Shown: one piece after another, positions 13,770-19,322 of the stretch
Numbering within the stretch: the stretch's first letter is position 1
Layout of the letters: each line of letters starts with the position of its first letter
Origin: a virus
Virus record (IMG/VR): IMGVR_UViG_3300009152_000085
Location: 1-41,127 of that record
Reading direction: 5' to 3' (one strand)
Length of the DNA: 41,127 nt
Position numbers and translations under genes: made by a program
The notes under the pieces: model-generated
Told to the model about the DNA's origin: nothing
Database searches by the model: none
Seen by the model: only the letters and a program-made list of their open reading frames with translations

Positions 13770-13793
13770 GATTTATTTTCGCTTTTTTTATTT

Positions 13794-13991
13794 TTATTTT
13801 CTGAGGTAATTCGCGATTTCCTCGGGAGTTGCGCGGCGAAAATCTTTCGCTACTGAAACGTTGGCGAGCAAACCGACCGACGATTTGTGGTGGCGGTGTT
13901 CTACTTTTTCGCCGCTTACCTTGACGATTCGTTCAACGCGAGCGTTAGCGAGGTGAAAGTAGAGGTAACCTTTTGTGATTTTATTTTCCAT
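13794..13991 (-). CDS. Small basic hypothetical protein
   Basis: 65 aa, paralogue of the 12882 protein (shared ARVERIVKV/RRVERVIAT and TPEEIANYLRK/TSEEMAEYLREV). The middle is His/Lys-rich (GEKVEHRHHKSSVG). Single-gene unit with a leaderless promoter 6 nt upstream and element copy 6 beyond it. Confidence 0.7.
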   Translation of the reverse strand: MENKITKGYLYFHLANARVERIVKVSGEKVEHRHHKSSVGLLANVSVAKDFRRATPEEIANYLRK

Positions 13992-13997
13992 GCCCTG

Positions 13998-14025
13998 AAG
14001 ATAGCAGAAAACTAATTGCGCACAA
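13998..14025 (-). promoter_or_regulatory. Leaderless promoter
   Basis: On the minus strand: TTGTGC (14025-14020), 16-nt spacer, TATCTT (14003-13998), then 6 nt to the ATG at 13991. Confidence 0.75.
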
Positions 14026-14051
14026 GTTTTATTTCGTTTATTTTAAAAAAG

Positions 14052-14186
14052 AATTCTCATGCCAAGTGATTTTTAATTCGCAGTTGGCACGCAATTTTAT
14101 TTTGAAAAAAGTTCTTGACACGTATCCGCCGGGCCCGGCCCGGATTGTATATAGCACTATATAGATTTGTATATAGCGCTATGTAT
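14052..14186. repeat. Intergenic element copy 6 (complete)
   Basis: GCCAA-N18-TTGGC (14061-14088), 26 nt, TTGACA (14115-14120), GC palindrome (about 14128-14143), dyads TATATAGCACTATATA (14148-14163) and TATATAGCGCTAT (14170-14182). Confidence 0.85.
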
Positions 14187-14205
14187 TATTTTTTATTTAA
14201 AAATA

Positions 14206-14526
14206 TTAGATTGCGCCCGTGCGAGCGCAAACCGCGCTTGCTCGGATGTTGGCAACGGTAGCCGATTGAAAATTTGAGCCTTGCGCTCGCAAGTCGCGCG
14301 GAGGCTTAGAAGAAAACAAACCGCGCCCAAACATCTCGTCCCATACTTTGGGCGTCGTGCCCGTCATTACAAACTCGCGCTCGCCTGCGCTAAGAAGGGG
14401 AAAAGCGTCTTGCACCAAAGTGCCGTTTTCCCATGCGCGCGACGCGGCGATAAATTCGTCTCGCGTCATTGGCAAATCCATTTGATAAATTTTTCCGTTA
14501 AATTGGCAGCGTTTGGTGAGTAACAT
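14206..14526 (-). CDS. Conserved phage protein (MTRDEFIAASRAWENGTLVQD type)
   Basis: 106 aa. YQMDLPMTRDEFIAA, WENGTLVQDAFPLLSAGEREF, and MTGTTPKVWDEMFG form a motif set found in many small phage and plasmid proteins of unknown function. The C-terminal 30 residues (LRAQGSNFQSATVANIRASA) are not part of that pattern. Single-gene unit with its own leaderless promoter. Confidence 0.75.
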   Translation of the reverse strand: MLLTKRCQFNGKIYQMDLPMTRDEFIAASRAWENGTLVQDAFPLLSAGEREFVMTGTTPKVWDEMFGRGLFSSKPPRDLRAQGSNFQSATVANIRASAVCARTGAI

Positions 14527-14533
14527 GATAGAG

Positions 14534-14561
14534 ATAATGTTGATTTTTTTGTTTCGCGCAA
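14534..14561 (-). promoter_or_regulatory. Leaderless promoter
   Basis: On the minus strand: TTGCGC (14561-14556), 16-nt spacer, CATTAT (14539-14534), then 7 nt to the ATG at 14526. Confidence 0.8.
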
Positions 14562-14587
14562 GGTTTATTTTAAAAGAAACGAAAGAT

Positions 14588-14824
14588 TTATTTCGTGAAT
14601 TCAGAGTTGGCGAACGTCACGTCAGACGCTGCGTCAAGAAAGTAAGCGGCGCGGGCTGCGTCATCGGCGAGGCGGTCGTTTTCGGCGCGGTGAATAAGCG
14701 CCCGCAGGTCGCAAATTACAGAGTCAAGGCGAACGTCAATGCCGTCGCCTAGTTGCTGCTCGCGCAACGCGCTTAAAACGAGGGAGGCTTCATCGACTGA
14801 CATTAGGAGGTGAATAGGATTCAT
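14588..14824 (-). CDS. Small acidic hypothetical protein
   Basis: 78 aa, mostly helical and acidic (MSVDEASLVLSALREQQLGD, then LRALIHRAENDRLADDAARA). No recognised domain. Single-gene unit: leaderless promoter 7 nt upstream, element copy 7 beyond it. Confidence 0.7.
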   Translation of the reverse strand: MNPIHLLMSVDEASLVLSALREQQLGDGIDVRLDSVICDLRALIHRAENDRLADDAARAAYFLDAASDVTFANSEFTK

Positions 14825-14831
14825 GAGACAA

Positions 14832-14859
14832 AGAATGATAGTTTTTCGCGTGCGGTCAA
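14832..14859 (-). promoter_or_regulatory. Leaderless promoter
   Basis: On the minus strand: TTGACC (14859-14854), 16-nt spacer, CATTCT (14837-14832), then 7 nt to the ATG at 14824. Confidence 0.8.
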
Positions 14860-14892
14860 CTTTTATTTTTAATTATTTTAAATTATTTTCGG

Positions 14893-15075
14893 GACAATTC
14901 TCATGCCAACTCATTTTTATTCGCACTTGGCACGGAAATTATTTTTGATTTTTTTGCTTGACAGGCACCCGCCGGGCCGGGCCCGGATTGTATATAGCAC
15001 TATATACTTTTTGATACAGTGCTGTATGTAGTTTGATAAAGCGCTATGTAGTTTTCTACATAGCGCTATGTAGTT
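14893..15075. repeat. Intergenic element copy 7 (complete, extra dyads)
   Basis: GCCAA-N18-TTGGC (14904-14931), 26 nt, TTGACA (14958-14963), GC palindrome (about 14971-14986), then four dyads in a row: TATATAGCACTATATA, GATACAGTGCTGTATG, an AAAGCGCTATGTAG half-site and CTACATAGCGCTATGTAG, ending about 15073. Confidence 0.85.
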
Positions 15076-15079
15076 TTAT

Positions 15080-15379
15080 TTATCGCCCTCTATTGCAAGC
15101 GAAGTTGGAAATTTGCGCGAGATTAAAGGATTTGTAAGCGTGACCGTCAACGGCGCTTTCTCCAGAATCGTTATTGGTTTTAACGGTAACAAACTCCTCT
15201 CCGTTTTTAGACGTTACGATGCTGCGCGAGGAATGCACGCCCCATGCTCGCTCCCCGAAAGGGAGATAACCCACGACGCCATTGCGACGCGAGACGGTTC
15301 CATCTTTCTTTGTGTAGTCGAAGGCGACAATGGCAGCGCCGTTTTTGACGATTTTTTCAATTTGTTCTTTGAGGTTCAT
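15080..15379 (-). CDS. Small hypothetical protein
   Basis: 99 aa. A short helix (MNLKEQIEKIVKNG) precedes a predicted beta-rich part (AIVAFDYTKKDGTVSRRNGV, then EEFVTVKTNN). AFDYTKKDGTVSRR resembles small phage beta-barrel proteins, but I cannot name a family. Its promoter (15386-15414) is one of the few here with an exact TTGACA. Confidence 0.65.
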   Translation of the reverse strand: MNLKEQIEKIVKNGAAIVAFDYTKKDGTVSRRNGVVGYLPFGERAWGVHSSRSIVTSKNGEEFVTVKTNNDSGESAVDGHAYKSFNLAQISNFACNRGR

Positions 15380-15385
15380 AATGTA

Positions 15386-15414
15386 AAAGTGTTTTTAAAA
15401 CGTTAAGGTGTCAA
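15386..15414 (-). promoter_or_regulatory. Leaderless promoter
   Basis: On the minus strand: TTGACA (15414-15409), 17-nt spacer, CACTTT (15391-15386), then 6 nt to the ATG at 15379. Confidence 0.75.
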
Positions 15415-15418
15415 GGTT

Positions 15419-15616
15419 TTATTCCGCGTTTTTGTCGGAAAATTTTTCAGCGAAGGTTTCGGCATCACGCTCAAATTCAGCGAAGCTGTCGGAAAGCCAT
15501 TTTCTAATAGCCTCGTGATGTTCGAACGGAACTAGCGCGCTAGTGATAGGGCCAAATTCAGCGAACAGTTTGACACGTTGGGCGAGGTAAGTAGCTTGTA
15601 ATTGTTGTTTGTTCAT
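15419..15616 (-). CDS. Small hypothetical protein, 65-aa family
   Basis: 65 aa, helical (MNKQQLQATYLAQRVKLFAE, then HHEAIRKWLSDSFAEFERDA). It aligns with the 13534 protein over its length and with the C-terminal half of the 7869 protein. Single-gene unit with a leaderless promoter. Function unknown. Confidence 0.7.
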   Translation of the reverse strand: MNKQQLQATYLAQRVKLFAEFGPITSALVPFEHHEAIRKWLSDSFAEFERDAETFAEKFSDKNAE

Positions 15617-15623
15617 TGGGGAA

Positions 15624-15651
15624 AGTATGTCTGTTTTTTTGCTTTGTGCAA
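15624..15651 (-). promoter_or_regulatory. Leaderless promoter
   Basis: On the minus strand: TTGCAC (15651-15646), 16-nt spacer, CATACT (15629-15624), then 7 nt to the ATG at 15616. Confidence 0.8.
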
Positions 15652-15668
15652 GTTTTATTTTAAAAGAA

Positions 15669-15716
15669 TCAAAAGATTTTTTTAGCTAACGTCGTGATAA
15701 TGTTTTTGTTTTCCAT
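15669..15716 (-). CDS. 15-codon micro-ORF or gene remnant
   Basis: MENKNIITTLAKKIF, 15 aa, sits exactly where a gene should start behind a complete leaderless promoter and element copy 8. MENKN is also the start of the protein at 17138. It is either a true micropeptide or what is left after a cassette lost most of its gene. No other ORF is served by this promoter before the 15616 gene. Confidence 0.4.
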   Translation of the reverse strand: MENKNIITTLAKKIF

Positions 15717-15723
15717 GTAACAG

Positions 15724-15751
15724 AGAATGACAGAAATTCTCGTGCGGTCAA
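15724..15751 (-). promoter_or_regulatory. Leaderless promoter without a full gene
   Basis: On the minus strand: TTGACC (15751-15746), 16-nt spacer, CATTCT (15729-15724), then 7 nt to the ATG at 15716. Confidence 0.7.
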
Positions 15752-15785
15752 CTTTTATTTTCGTTTTTTTTTATTTATTTCGCGC

Positions 15786-15898
15786 ACAATTCTCGTGCCA
15801 AGTGCATTTTCTTTTTCGGTTGGCATAGAACTTTTTTTCGCTTTTTTTCTTGACAGCACCCGCCGGGCCGGGCCCGGTTTTATCGCCTTGTCAAGCTT
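15786..15898. repeat. Intergenic element copy 8
   Basis: GCCAA-N18-TTGGC (15797-15824), 25 nt, TTGACA (15850-15855), GC palindrome (15861-15877). There are no TATA dyads; instead TTGTCAAG follows at about 15888-15895, so CTTGACA and TGTCAAG flank the palindrome symmetrically. The T-rich stretch 15899-16060 beyond it holds a second GTCAAGCTTTTT copy but no ORF. Confidence 0.85.
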
Positions 15899-16060
15899 TT
15901 TTTTTATTTTTTATTTAAATTTTTTTCTTGACTTTTTTTATTTTCGCGTCAAACTTCGCGCAATTTTTCGCAACGCGAGAAAAAACGTGTCAAGCTTTTT
16001 AATTCGCACAAAATGATTTTTTATTCTTTTTTTTTCGGCACAGTGTGCTAGTTTATCGGC

Positions 16061-16294
16061 ATGAAAAATATTTTAAATTTTCGCGATGGGTTCTCAATCG
16101 AGGTGGACGTTTTCGGCAACGTGCAAGGGTGGGAGAACCTAGGCTACGTGAACAGTTTGCCACAAGCGGACACAAACGCGTTATCCTTGCGCACCAAAGG
16201 AAAAAAAGAGTATCGTTCTAATCGTTCGCGTAACGTTGACCTTTTTATTTGCCCGCAGGAAAAGCTTACTTACATAGTTGACTCGTCTGGCTGA
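16061..16294 (+). CDS. Small hypothetical protein upstream of GP88 B
   Basis: 77 aa. MKNILNFRDGFSIEVDVFGN starts a beta-rich N-terminus; the middle is basic (LRTKGKKEYRSNRSRNVD), and the end is FICPQEKLTYIVDSSG. A TAGTTT element with an upstream TG 7 nt before the ATG may be a leaderless promoter. It ends 18 nt before GP88 copy B. No recognised family. Confidence 0.6.
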   Translation: MKNILNFRDGFSIEVDVFGNVQGWENLGYVNSLPQADTNALSLRTKGKKEYRSNRSRNVDLFICPQEKLTYIVDSSG

Positions 16295-16312
16295 TTTCTT
16301 TTTTATTCTCTC

Positions 16313-17002
16313 ATGAAACTCAATCTCTTATCCGTTGGTAACGACGCCAAAACAAGCAAGGGCGAGGCGTTCGGTTGGCTCACCGCGATTCTTTACCTTG
16401 CGCCCGCGCGTCAAGCAGGTCGTGGCGAAGTGTGCGCGCATCGTTCAGTAGGTTGCACGCTGTCGTGTCTTTACACCGCTGGTCGTGGGAAAATGTCTAA
16501 CGTTAAGAAGGCGCGCATTCGGAAAACGCAACTGTTCTTTGACGATTTCGCAACGTTTAACGCGTTACTAATGGCAGACATTCGTGCGTTCGTTGCGTAT
16601 TGTGAAAAACAAAAGATGCGCGCTTGCGTGCGCTTAAACGGAACGAGCGACATTTCTTGGGAACGTCTCGGAGTGTTCGCCGCGTTTCCTTCTGTTCAGT
16701 TCTATGATTACACCAAGTCGCCTATTCGTGCGTTACAATTCGCAAGGGGTGCAATGCCAACGAATTACCATTTGACCTTTTCACGTAGCGAAGGCAATGA
16801 AGTGTTAGCCTTAGACGTGTTGCGTGCTGGTGGTAACGTTGCGGCTGTATTCGCAAACGCATTACCTGAAACGTGGAAAGGTTTTAAAGTTGTCGATGGC
16901 GACAAAAGTGACTTGCGATTCGCAGACGCGCGCAACGTTGTCGTTGGTTTAAAAGCAAAGGGTGACGGAAAAAAAGATTTGACAGGATTCGTTATTCAGT
17001 AA
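16313..17002 (+). CDS. GP88-family protein, copy B
   Basis: 229 aa, aligned with copy A (10311) along its full length: VGNDAKTSKGEAFGWLTAIL at the start, Cys 41, 48 and 52 before CLYTAGRG, VRLNGTSDISWERLGVFAAF, FYDYTKS, NYHLTFSRSE, GGNVAAVFA, GDKSDLRFAD and TGFV. The copies are clearly divergent, so this is not a recent duplication. A TTGACT at 16278 with 16-nt spacing may be its own promoter, but the -10 is weak, so it may be read from the 16061 gene. Followed after 11 nt by a 26-aa membrane microprotein. Confidence 0.85.
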   Translation: MKLNLLSVGNDAKTSKGEAFGWLTAILYLAPARQAGRGEVCAHRSVGCTLSCLYTAGRGKMSNVKKARIRKTQLFFDDFATFNALLMADIRAFVAYCEKQKMRACVRLNGTSDISWERLGVFAAFPSVQFYDYTKSPIRALQFARGAMPTNYHLTFSRSEGNEVLALDVLRAGGNVAAVFANALPETWKGFKVVDGDKSDLRFADARNVVVGLKAKGDGKKDLTGFVIQ

Positions 17003-17013
17003 GGGAAAATCTA

Positions 17014-17094
17014 ATGACCTCAGAACTTTTCCCCCTCGTCTTATTCTTTTTAGTCTTGTTCGTGCTACTAACAAACAAACGGAAAAAAAAATGA
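17014..17094 (+). CDS. 26-aa membrane microprotein B
   Basis: 26 aa: MTSEL, then the hydrophobic helix FPLVLFFLVLFVLLT, then NKRKKK. It has the same length, FPLxLF helix start and basic C-terminus as microprotein A at 11009, and the same place directly after a GP88 gene. AGGGAAAATCTA upstream may serve as the ribosome site. Confidence 0.6.
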   Translation: MTSELFPLVLFFLVLFVLLTNKRKKK

Positions 17095-17103
17095 AATTGG
17101 CGC

Positions 17104-17131
17104 TTGCAATCCAATGCGAGCGCCCTAGTGT
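17104..17131 (+). promoter_or_regulatory. Leaderless promoter
   Basis: TTGCAA (17104-17109), 16-nt spacer, TAGTGT (17126-17131), then 6 nt to the ATG at 17138. Confidence 0.7.
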
Positions 17132-17137
17132 TTTCGC

Positions 17138-17407
17138 ATGGAAAATAAAAATCAATACAACTTCTGGAACCGCGCAGTCGCTGGCATTCCTACGAACGCC
17201 ACTCAAACGGAATTTGCTAAGCAAGTTGCCCAAAACGTTTTTGAGATTCGCCTAGCGGATTTTAACGGCGACGTTAAGCGCGCGGAGAAACACACCGTTG
17301 CGAAATTGCGTTACGATGAAGATTTTTGGGGCGACGCAGAATGGGAGTGGCGCAATCGCCAAATTGAAGACCGCGCGGACATGGCGGCGGAAATGCGCAA
17401 CGAGTAG
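17138..17407 (+). CDS. Small hypothetical protein
   Basis: 89 aa. MENKNQYNFWNRAVAGIPTN, a helical middle (AKQVAQNVFEIRLADF) and a Trp/acidic C-terminus (DEDFWGDAEWEWRNRQIEDR). No recognised domain. Single-gene unit with its own leaderless promoter and a strong terminator, closing the accessory region. Confidence 0.7.
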   Translation: MENKNQYNFWNRAVAGIPTNATQTEFAKQVAQNVFEIRLADFNGDVKRAEKHTVAKLRYDEDFWGDAEWEWRNRQIEDRADMAAEMRNE

Positions 17408-17419
17408 CGGGTGGGGTGG

Positions 17420-17450
17420 TGGGGGGTGGGCACACCCCCCCCCATTTTTT
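17420..17450 (+). terminator. Intrinsic terminator
   Basis: A G-run with T (17420-17430) pairs with a C-run (17435-17443) across a CACA loop, followed by ATTTTTT. AAAAA beyond it could let it work in both directions. Confidence 0.75.
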
Positions 17451-17819
17451 AAAAATCGCGGACCGTTTTTGCCGGGCCTTCGGGGGGGGGTGGTATTTAG
17501 TTCGCTCTACTACCATTTATACCATTCTAATTCTCTTCTTCCCCTCTCTACGCCTTCTTTACTATGCTATAAAACCCTATCTTAACCCCAAAGCCTCTTA
17601 AAAGAGGCGTTACCTCTTGGTGAAAACAAGAGACACTAACATAATGGATAATAACAAAACAATCATTAACCAATCTGATTCGGCGCTTCTCTTCTTCACG
17701 AAGATCTTTACACTACCCCCTCCCCATTTATAGAAAATGGGAGAAATGACCCAATCTTTTTCTGCTTCACGAACCGGGAACCGGGGAGACCCCCTCTAGT
17801 TCACCTTTAATATGGAAGA
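17451..17819. other. Gene-free boundary region with hairpins
   Basis: It separates the accessory region from the minus-strand gene block. Two perfect hairpins stand together, GCCTCTTAAAAGAGGC and CTCTTG/CAAGAG (about 17590-17632). A CCCATTT/AAATGGG pair lies near 17720-17745. A 29-codon ORF (17644-17733) has no convincing promoter. It could be an RNA gene or long untranslated ends, but no same-strand promoter-terminator pair is visible. Confidence 0.4.
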
Positions 17820-18305
17820 TCATGTAATTTTTTTAATTAAGCGGTTGATTTCTCTTTCATCGAACGGAAAGAGGTCGTCGCCAAGGTACTCTTTCACTTG
17901 AATGTAAGTGGGCATTTCATTCGTAACTGCGGGACTTAGGAAATTAACCTTTAAACGATTTTGCTTAACGGGTAAATTATCAAACAGATAAACTCTATCA
18001 GCAGGCTTCAAATCAATAGTGTAGCCCCCTCGAACGTGTTCGCGAGCCCAAATATCGCCAATGTCGAAGCCTAAGTCAAAAACCTCATTCATTTTTATTG
18101 CATAATCATAAATAGCAATGGTTAACATGCGCACTTCTCCGATCTCGCGGAGTTTAGCGAGAAACTCTTTTGCGCCCGGTCTCATGCTCACTTTAAAAAT
18201 TTCATCTTGTACAGTAACGAGCACTGGATCTACAGTTGGTTTTTGCCAACTCTCGTAAGTGTGAATTAACGTCTCGTCCAGATCAACGAATATATATGGT
18301 TTCAT
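17820..18305 (-). CDS. HAD-family phosphatase (FCP1/NIF-like)
   Basis: 161 aa from the ATG at 18305 (MKPYIFVDLDETLIHTY); the longer frame overlaps the upstream gene. DLDETL (Asp8 nucleophile, Asp10) is HAD motif I. VSMRPGAKEFLAKLREIGEV is the region around motif II. VYLFDNLP lies where motif IV is expected. These features resemble NLI-interacting-factor or polynucleotide-phosphatase-like HAD enzymes. The substrate is unknown; repair of nucleic-acid ends and nucleotide metabolism are both possible. Last gene of the minus-strand block. Confidence 0.8.
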   Translation of the reverse strand: MKPYIFVDLDETLIHTYESWQKPTVDPVLVTVQDEIFKVSMRPGAKEFLAKLREIGEVRMLTIAIYDYAIKMNEVFDLGFDIGDIWAREHVRGGYTIDLKPADRVYLFDNLPVKQNRLKVNFLSPAVTNEMPTYIQVKEYLGDDLFPFDEREINRLIKKIT

Positions 18306-18310
18306 AGGTG

Positions 18311-18883
18311 TTAATAAGCCATCTTGTTTGCGGCGTTTGCTAACGCAACCCAAAAGTTTCTCCAAATTTTGTGATAAAAGAAGCTGTAAAACTTAGTGTA
18401 AAAGAAATATTTATTAATCCACTTGCTTTGCTCTTTTTTTATTTTTTTCGTAAATTCTATTTCGCGAGCTTTTCTTTCCGCATTATCTGTCTTTTCAAAT
18501 TTAAATAGTTCAATTTTTTGAAGTTTGCCCTCAGTGAAAATAGCTTTAAATTCTACCCAGCAATCCCACTTATCTTGAACACTGCTAAGGTATTCATAGA
18601 AAAAAATCTCACCGTGGAAATTTACTTTCTCAAAATATGGGTCTTCCCTTTGCAAGCGACCGATTCTATCGGGGAAGCTCTTGCCTTTTTTATCCCCCTC
18701 TATCCATTTTGAGATTTTATGTTTTTCTATAAACAGTTGGTCATCTTGGATAACGTAAAGTGACATAGTGCGATCCAAATCTTTAGTTTGAAACGACAAG
18801 TTATTTTTAATAATACCAAGGCTAATCATTTCCTCAGAAAAAGGAAGATTGCCTGAAACAGAGATATTGTCGAACATGCCCAT
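18311..18883 (-). CDS. MGMFD-type hypothetical phage protein
   Basis: 190 aa. MGMFDNISVSGNLPFSEEM matches a family of phage and bacterial proteins that start MGMFD and carry beta-rich bodies of unknown function. FQTKDLDRTMSLYVIQDDQL and FFYEYLSSVQDKWDCWVEFK continue that pattern. The C-terminal third is Lys/Phe/Tyr-rich and helical (FFYTKFYSFFYHKIWRNFWV), possibly membrane-associated. Overlap-free but closely packed operon. Confidence 0.75.
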   Translation of the reverse strand: MGMFDNISVSGNLPFSEEMISLGIIKNNLSFQTKDLDRTMSLYVIQDDQLFIEKHKISKWIEGDKKGKSFPDRIGRLQREDPYFEKVNFHGEIFFYEYLSSVQDKWDCWVEFKAIFTEGKLQKIELFKFEKTDNAERKAREIEFTKKIKKEQSKWINKYFFYTKFYSFFYHKIWRNFWVALANAANKMAY

Positions 18884-18884
18884 A

Positions 18885-19118
18885 TTATTTTTTTGTTAAT
18901 TTAAATGCCCCGTCAGATTGCTCGGTCCAGATGATTTCATCGCCAACTTCCCAGCCTAAGTTATCCATGAAGACTTGAGGAATCTCAATGAATTGGTCGC
19001 CATTGTCAAGAGTTTTTACCGCAACAATAGCTTTCTTAGCAAAGATTTCGTCCCAATTGTTTTTAAATTCATCTTGGGAGATAGAAAATGGTCTGGGTTT
19101 TGATCCTTTGCCGTTCAT
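18885..19118 (-). CDS. NGKGSKPRP protein fused to AbrB/MazE-like domain
   Basis: 77 aa. Residues 2-27 (NGKGSKPRPFSISQDEFKNN, then WDEIF) match a widespread short phage protein that normally stands alone. Residues about 30-77 (VKTLDNGDQFIEIPQVFMDN, then GWEVGDEIIW) have the swapped-hairpin pattern of AbrB/MazE DNA-binding domains. It may be a small transcription regulator. The stop is 1 nt before the next ATG. Confidence 0.75.
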   Translation of the reverse strand: MNGKGSKPRPFSISQDEFKNNWDEIFAKKAIVAVKTLDNGDQFIEIPQVFMDNLGWEVGDEIIWTEQSDGAFKLTKK

Positions 19119-19121
19119 ACA

Positions 19122-19322
19122 TTAATTATAATTCTGATAGTCAGGATAATCAAAGGATTTTTCGAGAAACTCTTGCAGCTCTTTGCTGAATTTGTTATCG
19201 GCAGTGACCGAATCAAACCAAATGTTGCGCTTTTCCAATTCTTGGAATACTCTATTATGAATAGCATCAAGGTCTTCCATCCAAATTTCGCGGTTTAATT
19301 TTAATTTATTTTTAGATTTCAT
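19122..19322 (-). CDS. Small hypothetical protein
   Basis: 66 aa. The body is helical (WMEDLDAIHNRVFQELEKRN, then FSKELQEFLEKSFDYPDY). No recognised domain. Its ATG overlaps the phosphoesterase stop (ATGA), so the two are translationally coupled. Confidence 0.65.
   Translation of the reverse strand: MKSKNKLKLNREIWMEDLDAIHNRVFQELEKRNIWFDSVTADNKFSKELQEFLEKSFDYPDYQNYN

Noticed and set aside
6864-15898. A CRISPR array or insertion-sequence ends
   Set aside because: Copies are 1-3 kb apart with genes between them, there are no unit-length spacers, no cas genes, no transposase and no visible target-site duplications.
17644-17733. A 29-codon ORF in the boundary region
   Set aside because: No promoter of either type, no ribosome site and no recognisable sequence; too weak to call.
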